Assembly (NCBI GenBank): GCA_933207985.1
Contig: OW240920.1
Location: 148,202,264 to 148,266,263, forward strand
From: Pelobates cultripes
Lineage: Eukaryota > Chordata > Amphibia > Anura > Pelobatidae
DNA: 64,000 nt
Reading direction: 5' to 3'
Part shown: piece after piece, positions 1 through 9,772 of the stretch
How the letters are laid out: the number at the start of each line of letters is the position of its first letter
Numbering within the stretch: position 1 is the first letter of the stretch
Translations under genes and position numbers: made by a program
The notes under the pieces: generated by a model
Told to the model about the DNA's origin: nothing
Seen by the model: only the letters and a program-made list of their open reading frames with translations
The model's database searches: none

Positions 1-588
1 CCTGTATGCCTCTGGGGTTACAGCGTATCTGGCCAACAAAATGTCTTTAACCTTGTCATAATTGTGTATGTCCCCATCAGGTACTGCTCGCAACGCCTCT
101 GCTGCTCTTCCTGATAGCTTGCTGCTAAGTACTGCAGCCCATTTTGTGGAGTCTAATCCCTCCAGCGCACATTGACGTTCAAAGTCTTGTAAATAACTGT
201 CATTTTCCATTTCGTTGTCATTAAAAGTTTTAAACGCTGCATAGTTTACCTTCTTTGGTAGGTCATTTGTACTTCCCGGGGAGTGTAGCAAATCCCCCTG
301 TAACGGTCTGTCTCGGTCCTCTCGCTCTTTTTGCGATTGCCTGGCTTGTGCCATGACCTGCAGAACCGCCTCTGTTGATGGATTGGGTCCCAATACACTG
401 AGCATCCATCTGATATCCCTTTGCATCTCGGTTTCTTCCTCGTGCTCCATCTCTGTATTACTGGTTCCGTCGCTCTTTATTAAATCCGCAATTAACGTGG
501 CTTTTGTCTTGTTACTTGCCACTACGCCTTGAGCTTCCAGTAAATCTTTTAGCGTGGATCTTTTAAGTAGCTGGTATTGCTGAGCCAT
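1..588 (-). pseudogene. Gag-like N-terminal fragment of an LTR retrotransposon, open at window edge
   Basis: The minus strand is open from an ATG at 588 to base 1 (196 codons, no stop) and continues off the window. It begins MAQQYQLLKRSTLKDLLEAQ, has an acidic stretch around residues 45-57, and ends in a capsid-like part (LSGRAAEALRAV, then DKVKDILLARYAVTPEAYR). A sister copy of the N-terminus (LKDLLEARGIPARNKKRVD) lies at 22.44 kb just downstream of another LTR, which supports the Gag call. An LTR and a primer-binding site sit directly upstream on this strand. The structural Gag of such elements packages element RNA. No disruption is visible in this part, so the copy may be fairly young. Exact subfamily is not certain. 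Confidence 0.7.
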
Positions 589-619
589 TCATTCCCTTGC
601 TTGGTTCAGGACGTCCATT

Positions 620-648
620 CGGGATTCAAATCCCTCTGCTTGCCACCA
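620..648 (-). other. Primer-binding site resembling the 3' end of tRNA-Leu
   Basis: Two bases inside the LTR edge, the minus strand reads TGGTGGCAAGCAGAGGG and continues GATTTGAATCCCG. From memory, this resembles the complement of a vertebrate tRNA-Leu acceptor stem, and the similarity carries on into the T-arm. Position next to the LTR and upstream of gag fits a reverse-transcription primer site. Confidence 0.5.
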
Positions 649-650
649 GT

Positions 651-1595
651 TGTAAGGAAACCTAGTATATTCAATCCTCATTCGGTAGTTTCCTCCCGAA
701 CCGCCAGGGCATCAGTGAGTATAGCTCTCTGTTCGGTAGATAGAATAGACGAAATCCATACGAATACAAATAGCTTTACAAGATAATTCCTTTAATAAAG
801 CATACGAATCCCCAAACATCAGCCGAAGTCAAGAAGAAGGGTACAACAGAACTGGCTTTTAATGACCACACACAGGCTTTTATTCAAGTCCCCATGCATG
901 GGGACATCCCACAGGGAGGGACACAGTATAACCAATCAGTTACAGGAAAACCGTAAAACACACCCAGCACAAATATACAATTCCCTCCCCTAGTTCTGGA
1001 GATAATCAAGTAATAACTTGATTATCTCCAGGCAGAAAAACCACAATTTACCCCAATATCCAGAACACCCCTTTAGACATGGGGTATCCCCACAAATAAT
1101 ATGTCCCCTGATAGCCCCGATCTGGGTGACCAACATAATCAAATTTCACCCAGATCAGTTCAGGGGTTCTCAAAAAGTGTGGAAGTCCTTTGTGACCGGC
1201 TAACCGCGAGGTGGCTGCCCAAAACAGTTCCAGGAGTTTGGGTGCTTTTGCCACGAATGGATTCCCCTGGCTTTTAGCAGGATTGTTCCCCTGATTCGAA
1301 TGCACAAAAGTACTGAATAGCGCTCTTCTAGCTTTCGGGAAATAGAGATCCGGTGTTCGGGAAGTCGAGTGTCCGATTTTAGTTCCAGACACTCGACGAC
1401 CAAGTCCCGCTGCCTTTGTTCGTCTGAAAAAAGATGTCCGCCGTTTTTTCAGCCAAGTGGCGTTGGGTAGTACGAACGTTGGCCGCAGAGATAGAGGGTT
1501 CAATTGAAGCATTCTTTGAAGTTTAACGAGCCAGGGGGTGGTCTCTGTTCGGTAGTTTATATCTACCGAATGAATATGGAAGAAATAGTACACAT
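651..1595 (-). mobile_element. LTR (family F) belonging to the Gag fragment
   Basis: The low-coordinate end is sharp (TGTAAGG on the plus strand, so the LTR ends in TTACA next to the primer site). The high end is placed tentatively at a CACA near 1595 where Tc1-like sequence begins. It shares blocks with the other LTRs here: a perfect 15-bp stem (996-1010 with 1017-1031), a TCGAGTGTC block, and a GTTCGGTAGTTT block near its start. The short open frames across it overlap each other on both strands and are not genes. Confidence 0.6.
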
Positions 1596-1599
1596 AAAG

Positions 1600-2390
1600 A
1601 GGGATTTCTTCACACCTAGAGATACATCTCAGACTCCACAGGCCTCCGTTATCAATTTAAATGGTAAAGTTAACGACAGTAAAATTAGAAAAAGACTGAA
1701 CAAGCATGGTGTGTTTAGACGGGTTGCCATGGCAGTATGGCTTAGGTTTGTAAAGTTACATCTGAACAAACCACAAGACTTCTGGAACAATGTCCTTTGG
1801 ACAGACGAGACCAAAGTGGAGATGTTTGGCCAAAATCCACAGAGCCAGCACCATGTTGGATGAAAACCACACACAGCATATCAGTGCAAACACCGCATAC
1901 CTACTGTCAAGCACAGTGGTGGCGTGGTGATGATTTGGGCTTGTTTTGCAGCCACAGGACCTGGAACCTTGCTGTCATTGAGTCGATCACAAACTCCTCT
2001 GTATCCCAGAGTATTCTAGAGTCAAATGTGAGGCCATCCGTCCAACAGATAAAGATTGGCCAAAATTGGGTCATGCCACAGGACAGTGATCCCTCGCACA
2101 CCAGCAAATCTACAACAGAATGTCTGAAAAATAAAAGAATCAAGGTGTTGCAATGGCCCAGTCAAAGTCCAGACCTCGATTAAATGCTGTGGTGGGACCT
2201 GAAGAGAGCTGTGTGTAAACAAATGGCAGCAAACCTCAATGAACTGAAGTCGCTTTGTAAAGAAGAGTGAGTCAGAATTCCTCCAAAATGATGTGAGAGA
2301 TTGATAATATCACACAGAAAATGATTACTACAAGTTATTGCTGCTAGCGGTGGTTCTACGAGGTATTGGGTTATAAGGTGTCACACACGT
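1600..2390 (+). pseudogene. Tc1/mariner-like transposase remnant
   Basis: Two overlapping frames carry Tc1 transposase text: FVKLHLNKPQDFWNNVLWTD (first catalytic Asp in WTDET), then after a frameshift near 1860 the stretch IGQNWVMPQDSDPSHTSK (second Asp) and WPSQSPDLD. A stop directly follows, in place of the NPIE segment that would hold the third acidic residue. The paired-like DNA-binding N-terminus is mostly gone. The copy cannot be catalytically competent. Confidence 0.85.
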
Positions 2391-2419
2391 CTTCTCCATT
2401 TTGGCTTTACTTTTGTTAA

Positions 2420-2876
2420 AGGGACACTATAGGCACCCAGACCACTTCAGCTCAATGAAGTGGTCTGGGTGCCAGGTCCCTCAGGTTTTAACCCTTCGGT
2501 TGCAAACTGCTATGTTTACATTTGGGATTAATCCAGCCTCTAGTGGCTGTCTTCTGGAGAGCCTCTAGAGGCGCATCTGCAAAGCTGGAGGCACGTTATG
2601 CGCCCAAAATGCTTTCCTATGGACACTTTGAATGCGCGCTCGGCACTTGCCGCGCATGCGCATTCGGTTCCGCTGATGTCGGACGGGGAAGCTGATGTCG
2701 GCGGGGGAGGAGAGGTCACCAGCGCCAAAGGAAGCCCGGCGCTGGAATAAGGTAAGCTGCTGAAGGGGTTTTAACCCCTTCAGCACCACGGGAGGGGGAC
2801 CCAGAGGGTGGGGGCACCCTCAGGGCACTATAGTGTCAGGAAAACCGTTTTGTTTTCCTGATACTATAGTGATCCT
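2420..2876. mobile_element. TTAA-target MITE, copy 1
   Basis: The element starts AGGGACACTATAGGCACCC and ends in the inverted CACTATAGTGATCCT, and is bounded by TTAA at 2416-2419 and 2877-2880. Near the left end is a hairpin (CCAGACCACTTCA / TGAAGTGGTCTGG). No coding capacity. TTAA duplication points to mobilisation by a piggyBac- or Kolobok-type transposase, which I cannot separate here. Two more copies lie at 3971 and 5858. Confidence 0.85.
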
Positions 2877-3109
2877 TTAAATCAGGGATAGTCAACCTGG
2901 TCCCTACCGGTTTGGGATTTCAGGTGGGCGGTGGTGGGTTCTGCAGGAAATGCCCAGTGGGCTTTGATGGCCATGGACCAAGGCCGGCAGAGGAGATTCT
3001 TTCATCTACCCTGCTGACCCACGCCCCCCTCCCTGGTAAAAGCTATGAAGAAGGGAGGGGAGAAATTAAAATAGATTTTCACATCTCACCCACCTACACA
3101 CAGCATAAA

Positions 3110-3580
3110 CCCTATGGACCCGTCACACACCCACAGACTGCCCCCACACACACACACAGACCCTCTGACACACACACAGCACCCTTCTCACACACAGCAC
3201 CCTTTTCAAACAAAGGACCCTTCACACACACACGCACACTGCACCCTTCACAAACACACACCACCCTTCACACACACACTGCACCCCCCCACCCACAGCA
3301 CCCTTCACACACACTGCCCCTCTCATGCACAGAAACCTTCTCACACACACACAGCACCCTTCACACAAACACACTACACCCTTCACACACACACAGCACC
3401 CTTCACACACACAAACTGCACCCTTCACATACACACTGCACCCTTCACATAAACACAGCACGCTTCACACAGCACCCTTCACACACACTGCCCCCTCACA
3501 CACAATGCACCTCACACACACACTACACCATTCATGCACAAACACACACAGCACCTCACAGACACACATAGAAAAAAAAG
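3110..3580. repeat. CA-rich tandem repeat
   Basis: Degenerate repeats built on CACCCTTCACACACACA with a period near 25 bp. Open frames on both strands are rich in His/Thr or Cys/Val and are by-products of the repeat. Confidence 0.85.
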
Positions 3581-3588
3581 TAGAATAT

Positions 3589-5013
3589 TGTGACGAAGTG
3601 CCCTTCGCCACTTGTGCCTGGAGGGGACTACTGGCTAGCCTCCTGCCTTCCGACTATGGCCCCTGTGCTGATAGCTGTATTTTACCCTGCAGAAAGGTTA
3701 TTTGTGTATTTCTGCCAGGGCGTTTGGGACTTTCAGTATGTGAGTAGTGCTACCCCAGATAGCTATGCCATGGAGCCTATTAGTGTAATGAAAGACTATG
3801 GAAAACACTTTGGCTCCATGGCGATTGAACTGTATGTATGTGATTTGAGCGCCATTCGGTAATAATGTGCGCTCAGATCTAAGCTATCTGGGGATATGTT
3901 GCATGTATATGTTTTATGTAGTAGTTGTAACATTTTGTATTTTTATGTCTTTTTGTAACCATGTGGTTAAAGGACCACTCTAGGCACCCAGACCACTTCA
4001 GCTTAATGAAGTGGTCTGGGTGCCAGGTCCAGCTAGGGTTAACCCATTTTTTCATAAACATAGCAGTTTCAGAGAAACTGCTATGTTTATGAATGGGTTA
4101 AGCCTTCCCCTATTTCCTCTAGCGGCTGTCTCATTGACAGCCGCTAGAGGCGCTTGCGTGCTTCTCACTGTGATTTTCACAATGAGAGTACGCCAGCGTC
4201 CATAGGAAAGCATTGATAATGCTTTCCTATGCGACCGGCTGAATGCACGCGCAGCTCTTGCTGCACGTGCGCATTCAGCCGACGGGGCGGATCGGAGGAG
4301 GATCAGAGGAGGAGAGCTCCCCGCCCAGCGCTGGAAAAAGGTAAGTTTTTACCCCTTTCCCCCTTCCAGAGCCGGGCGGGAGGGGGACCCTGAGGGTGGG
4401 GGCACCCTCAGGGCACTATAGTGCCAGGAAAACGAGTATGTTTTCCTGGCACTATAGTGGTCCTTTAATGGAGTCTTGCCTCTGTCCTGGGAGATAATTT
4501 GATTACTTCCCAATTATCTCCAGGATAGAGAGGAGGGATTGTGATGTCACTGTGGGAGTGTTTTGTTTGTATTGTCTGTTATTGGCTAATATCCAATATG
4601 TGTCCCATTGTTCCATCAGGTCCCCTAGGGGAGTGTCCACCTGGTGGACACTTGCATAAATACCGGGCAGGTAGCCCTCAATAAACCAGACCTACTTGCA
4701 CCTTTTTTGAAGCCTTGGCTCATACTTGGGGGAAGGGATACCTACACTCTGGGGATTGCTATAATCACTTACCCCCCAGAGTAAGCTCTTGTAAGAGCTT
4801 GATTTGTTCCTGCTACGCTCTCTGGATTTAGGAGAGGTTCACCTACTGGGAGCTGGATCCTGGTTGTGGACCCAGGGTGGGTAGGAGATGGCGAGACTCC
4901 GGCGTGGGGTCCGCAGTGCTGATGGTGTCGGTTGGAGTACTCGGAGTCCTCGGCAAGTGCTTGGAGCATCGATTGGTGGAGGTACTCGGTTGGAGTGCCA
5001 GCGGTCCATCACA
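3589..5013 (+). mobile_element. Solo LTR (family A), interrupted by a MITE
   Basis: It starts TGTGACGAAGTGCCC and ends CCATCACA. The flanks AATAT and AATAG look like a target duplication with one mismatch. Internal landmarks in order: the AGATCTAAGCTATCTGGGG block; the hairpin GGAGATAATT (4490-4499) / AATTATCTCC (4512-4521); two palindromes (TCCCCTAGGGGA at 4621-4632 and GTGTCCACCTGGTGGACAC at 4633-4651); an ATAAATA box at 4656; AATAAA near 4681; and a hairpin AAGCTCTTGTAAGAGCTT near 4783. The reverse copy at 23000-23930 is the same family without the MITE. Confidence 0.85.
3971..4464. mobile_element. TTAA-target MITE, copy 2, inside the solo LTR
   Basis: It begins AGGACCACTCTAGGCACCC and ends CACTATAGTGGTCCT between TTAA at 3967-3970 and 4465-4468. 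Internal hairpins include AGCAGTTTCAGAGAAACTGCT and a stem around GCGGCTGTC/GACAGCCGC. The LTR resumes on the far side without loss. Confidence 0.88.
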
Positions 5014-5219
5014 AATAGAAAATAGAAAAAAAAAAGGAAAAACAATGATAAATGTAAGCACATATTTTAAAAAAAAACCCTCCTTTCTAAAAAACAAACA
5101 AAACAAAATTGCGCTATAAAATTACTGTGGCACTCGTGGGTGGTAAGGAAATGTTACCATCAACAAAGATACAAATGTGGGCGGTAGGTATTAAAAGGTT
5201 GACTACCCCTGCTTTAAAT

Positions 5220-5857
5220 AAATCATGACACGGTGTAATATGTCATGTGTTGTTCATCTGAGGTTGCATTTACCCAAGGAATAGATTATTGTTATATGTC
5301 CTGATATGTAAGACCATAGAATTCAGGGGGTGTACTTTATTTTTCCCATAACTGCCTATCTATATATATATATCAGGGTTTGACAAATTTGCTTTGAATG
5401 TAGGAGTCAGTTTTTTATTTAATTTTTAAACTAATGAAGTTTTATTTTCCAATGAGAAAAATACAATTCTTTAATGGACGCTAAAGCCACTCAGACGGCC
5501 AGTGTGCAGCACTTACGCTCTGCAATGAGGCGCTGAATGTTGCCCATAGAGAAGTATTCACAACTTTTCAACTAGCCACAGCATGTGACTGAGCACTTTA
5601 AAGGAGATGTTGGGTATGTGCAGTAGGTGTTATTAATGCATTTTGCTGCGCATGCGCAATACTATTTTCAGGATGGCTTCTTGCTTTTCTCTCCTCTGGG
5701 CACTGTAACCCCACCCCCTGGTGCTACCAGCCAATGACGGCCCTTGAATAGAGAAATCAATAATATTCCTCCACTCGTGGGAAGCTCGGATGGCAACTCA
5801 TTCCTTCTTGAAGAACACTAGGCATGTGCAAAACCTGATGAAACAGGACAGATTTAA
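5220..5857. other. SYN1 intron, unclassified
   Basis: No gene seen. AT-rich intronic sequence with a short TA run near 5360. The phrase CAGGGTTTGACAAATTTGC near 5384 resembles a hAT-type terminus, but I found no matching second end. Confidence 0.5.
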
Positions 5858-6290
5858 AGGGACACTGAAGGCACCCAGACCATTTCAGCTCATGGAAGTG
5901 GTCTGGGTGCATTGTCCCATGTCATTGCATGAAACTGCAATAATTACCTCTGAGGGTTCTCTCCTTCACTAGTGGCCACTAGAGGGACTTCTGGAATCAA
6001 AACGGACCTTTGGTCCGTTATCTGGCGCTGGGTGTCCTCACACTCTGCATGAGAACCTCTAGCATCAGATCCCCCCCTATGAAAGCACTGATCCTAATGT
6101 GAGCGTTGCCATTGATGCGCATTAGGTCTCCCCCGCCGGAGAGCGTGGGCGGAGCCTGACCCAGTGCCGAGCTACATCTGCGCTGGATTCAGGTAAGTGG
6201 CTAATGGGGGGGCACGAAGGAGGGGGGAGCACTGCAGGATTCTACAATGCCAGGAAAGTGACTTTGTTTTTCTGACACTAGAGAATCCCT
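5858..6290. mobile_element. TTAA-target MITE, copy 3
   Basis: It begins AGGGACACTGAAGGCACCC and ends ACTAGAGAATCCCT, flanked by TTAA at 5854-5857 and 6291-6294. The left hairpin around CCAGACCATTTCAG is the same as in copies 1 and 2, while the middle is diverged. Confidence 0.82.
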
Positions 6291-6540
6291 TTAAAACTTG
6301 CACCATTTTTTTTTTATGGTAGGATGCTCTGAAGTAAGCTTCTCCAAACAGCTACTAATGAGGTGGGAGGTGCCTTGCAGAACAGAAACATATAATGGAA
6401 TTAAAGAGACTTAGTGTTTCTTAACTACTACAAATACATTTATTTCTCACATAAATACTGGTGGGGCGACGTGCCAAATGCCCCTATGGATTAGCCTCCA
6501 CTGATGCCCACCTTGTTTTTATCTCTATCACTGTATTTAA
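6291..6540. other. Intron remnant ending in one detached minisatellite unit
   Basis: No gene seen. The last 20 bases (ATCTCTATCACTGTATTTAA) are one unit of the minisatellite that otherwise starts at 9773. The unit was separated from its array by the TTAA element that follows. Confidence 0.7.
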
Positions 6541-9500
6541 CCCCTTCAGGACGGGTGACGGACGAGGTCCGTCACAGAGGGGAGACCCTTAATGACGAGT
6601 GACGGACCTCGTCCGTCACGCAGTAAAATTAACCCCGGATCGCCACTATTGCGGCGATCGCGGGGTTAATGGTGCTCCGCGGTATGCCTCTGTATTAGAG
6701 GCATACCGGGAGCACCCGGTCAGGCTGCCCAGCATATGTGCTCGCTCTGACCACAAGTCAGAGCGAGCACATGTGCTCTGTATACTTACCATCTGGCTCC
6801 CTGCACTTCCTGGTTCTGTGTGAAGTGCAGGGAGCTGGAACAGTGCTGATCCTGCCCCCTGCTGGAAAAAAATAAAGTTAGTTTAAAGTCCCACCCCCCC
6901 TTTACCCATTGTAATAAAAAATTAACCCCTTCCCTGCCAATTGATCACTGACTACAGTGATCAATTGGCAGGGATTACATTTTACTATGATCTGATTTTT
7001 TTTTTTAACCCCTGAGGGTTAATTCTTTGAAGTTAGTGGGGAATTGGGGGATTTGGCGTTAGGCTAACTAGGGGTTAACGTTTTAAAAAAGTTTTAAAAT
7101 AAACTTTAAAAAGTTAAAAATTAAGCTTAAAAAAAGTTTTAATAACGTTTAAGTAAAAAATAAAAAAACACCCCCCTTTACCCAGTCCAAATAAAAATTA
7201 ACCCCTTCCCTGCCAGTCGATCACTGCCTACAGTGATCAAATACAGATCACAGTATTATACTGTGATCTAATTTTTTTTTTAACCCCTGAGGATTAATTT
7301 TTATTTATTTTTTAACCCTCAGGGGTTCAATTTAATTAATTAATTAATTAATTAATTAATTTAAATATTTTATAACTATATATTTTGCTAGCTGGGGTGG
7401 GTGGGAGTTATGGGAAAATGGGGAATTTACTGTTAGTGCTGCTTACTGCTAGTTAGGGGTTAACGGTAAAAAAAAAGCTTAGAAAAATGTTAAATCTGTA
7501 AAAAAGTTTTAAGAAAGTTTAGGAAAGTTTAGGAAAGTTTGAAAAAAAAATTAATAAGTAAAACAAAAGTTTAAAAACAAGTTTTTAAAAGTAAAAAAGT
7601 TAAAAAATAAATAAAAAAATACATTTTAAAAATGCTCATTACCACTACACCTGGAAAAAACTAGAGAGAAAATTATCCCACGCCAAGGTTCAAAATATGC
7701 CTTTTGAATTACCCCAGGGTGTATTCTTTAATAAATAGTATGTGTTTGTGGGGAAGTTTCAATAACCAACGGTCTAAACTATTCCAAATTGGAACATGGA
7801 CACAGCGTAAAACTTCAAAGTTAGAAAAAAACTGAATGGCTGCGTCTCAAATGCACCCCTTCAACATCCACATATACCTGGCAAAGGTACATACGGGGGT
7901 ATTGCTGTACTCAGCCGACATAGCTGAGCAACATATGAAGTATTATACAGTCATAGCACACATAAGGTTTGCAAAATATACTGCGCAAACTCACTTTGTA
8001 TGTCAAAAAGGCAGAAAAAATGCTTATTACCACTACACTTAGTACAAGCTAGCGGAAAAAGGATCCCACGCTAAGGTTCAAAATATGCCTTTTGAAATAC
8101 CCTGGGATGTCTTCTTTAAGAAATGTTTTGGCTTTATGGGGTATTTGGATTATATAGCCTGGTAGAATACTTTAAAATGGGACATAGGCATAGCCTAAAA
8201 ATTTAAAGTTTTTTTTTAAAAAATGTCCCAAATGTGCCCCTCCGATGTCCACATATACCTGGCAAAGTTACATACGGGGGTATTGCTGTACTCAGCCAAA
8301 ATAGCTGAGCAACTTATGAAGTATTATACAGTCGTAGAACACATAAGGTTTGCAAAATATACTGTGCAAACTCACTTTGTATGTCAAAAAGGCAGAAAAA
8401 ACGCTTATTACCACTACATCTGGTACAAGCTAGCGGAAAAATGATCCCACGCTAAGGTTCAAAATATACCTTTTGAAATACCGTGGGGTGTCTACTTTAA
8501 TAAATGGTAGGCCTTTGTGGGGTAGTTTGAATTTAAAACCTGCGAAGATGCTTGGAAATTGCACATAGGCCCAGCGTTAAAATTCAAAGTTCGGTAAAAA
8601 CGGATATGGCTTGGTCTCCTATATGGCACTGTAGCTTCACGTAGCTCAGAAGACTTAGCTGAGCATAATTTGGGAGGTTTGAACTTAGTGGCACATATGA
8701 AATATACAAAACGCCCAGCAAAAATGCAATCCGTATGTAAGAAATGCACAAAATAATTTTTAACCACATACTTTGGCATATATTGGTGAAAAAATGGGGG
8801 CATGCTAAGGCACAATATGCACCTTATGAGAGACCCTGGAGTGTCTACTTTTACAAATGGTAGGCCTTTGTGGGGGCTTTTTGAACAGTCAAACTGTTAT
8901 AATACCCCAAATGGAAGCATAGGCTCATTAAATCTGCCTCTCAAAATTCTACTGTGAATACTGAAAAGGACAGGTCTCCAATATGGCACTGTAACTTCAC
9001 GAAATAGTGCCAAAGACATACAATGGGGGTGTCATTTTACTCAGCAGATGTAACTGAACACAAAATAAAACTTTGTACAGGAATAGCACACACCCACTTT
9101 ACAAAATATACACGAGAATTTCTCTGTTATAAGTTTGTGTGCCAAAAACAAAAAAAAACACAATTTTACTCCAATATTTAGCAGAGGTTGGCGGTGAAAT
9201 GGCTACGTAGAAAGTGTCAATACAACCCTAGGTAAATAGCCCGTGATGTCTACTTTATATAAATATATACTTTTGTGTGGCAATTTTGTTTTCTTTTATG
9301 GCTATTAAGCTTACAAGACAAACATACCAAATTCTAAAATCGCTCCACATTAAAAGTTTATTTTACTCCTTGTGCTTTGTGACCTGTAACTACCAAAAAA
9401 ATCTCTTCAAATCTCAGACACATTATATATTCTGTAAATCAGAACAACCAAATGAATTTATTTTTAATTACTTTCTTTAACCTGCACTAATTAGGCACAC

Positions 9501-9768
9501 ATTATTATTGCAAAAACTGTAAAAAAAAAACCACATTTTCATATTTTTCACATTTTTCTGTAGTTTTTTATAATAAATAAGCATTTATATATATGTGTGT
9601 TACATCAAATTAAAGCCCTTTCTGTCCTTTAAAAAACGATGTATAATATGTGTTGGTGCAACAAATTAGTAAAATGCAAATTGCAGTTGAACACAAACAA
9701 CAAAAAATGAAATAAATGCTGTTGTCATTAAGTGAAAGACAAGCTTTTGAAGCTCTGTCCTTAAGGGG
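6541..9768. mobile_element. 3.2-kb piggyBac-like non-autonomous element
   Basis: Ends CCCCTTCAGGAC and GTCCTTAAGGGG are inverted repeats, flanked by TTAA at 6537-6540 and 9769-9772. Joining the flanks at one TTAA recreates an uninterrupted minisatellite. The CCC-type end plus TTAA suggests piggyBac; this is inference. Inside are a mirror GTGACGGAC / GTCCGTCAC stem near the left end, a TAAT microsatellite at about 7328-7362, and four imperfect tandem blocks of roughly 385 bp (7.6-9.2 kb), the first two sharing CATACGGGGGTATTGCTG about 384 bp apart. No transposase frame is present. Confidence 0.85.
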
Positions 9769-9772
9769 TTAA

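Larger units (their letters stand above)
2883..5211. mobile_element. hAT-like element with 8-bp target duplication, enlarged by insertions
   Basis: The left end CAGGGATAGTCAACCT pairs with the right end AGGTTGACTACCCCTG. The 8-bp CTTTAAAT occurs immediately outside both ends (2875-2882 and 5212-5219), the signature of hAT transposition. The element landed on the right TTAA border of MITE copy 1. It contains a CA-rich array and a solo LTR that itself holds a second MITE. No transposase frame is visible, so it is non-autonomous. Confidence 0.85.

Noticed and set aside
620..648. tRNA-like 3' end (TTCAAATCCC ... CCA) on the plus strand
   Set aside because: Only the T-arm and acceptor 3' side are present; no D-arm or anticodon arm. 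Its position next to an LTR makes it a primer-binding site.
3222..3461. Cys/Val-rich minus-strand frame resembling a small cysteine-rich protein
   Set aside because: Complement of the CA-rich array; no signal peptide or stable cysteine spacing beyond the repeat period.
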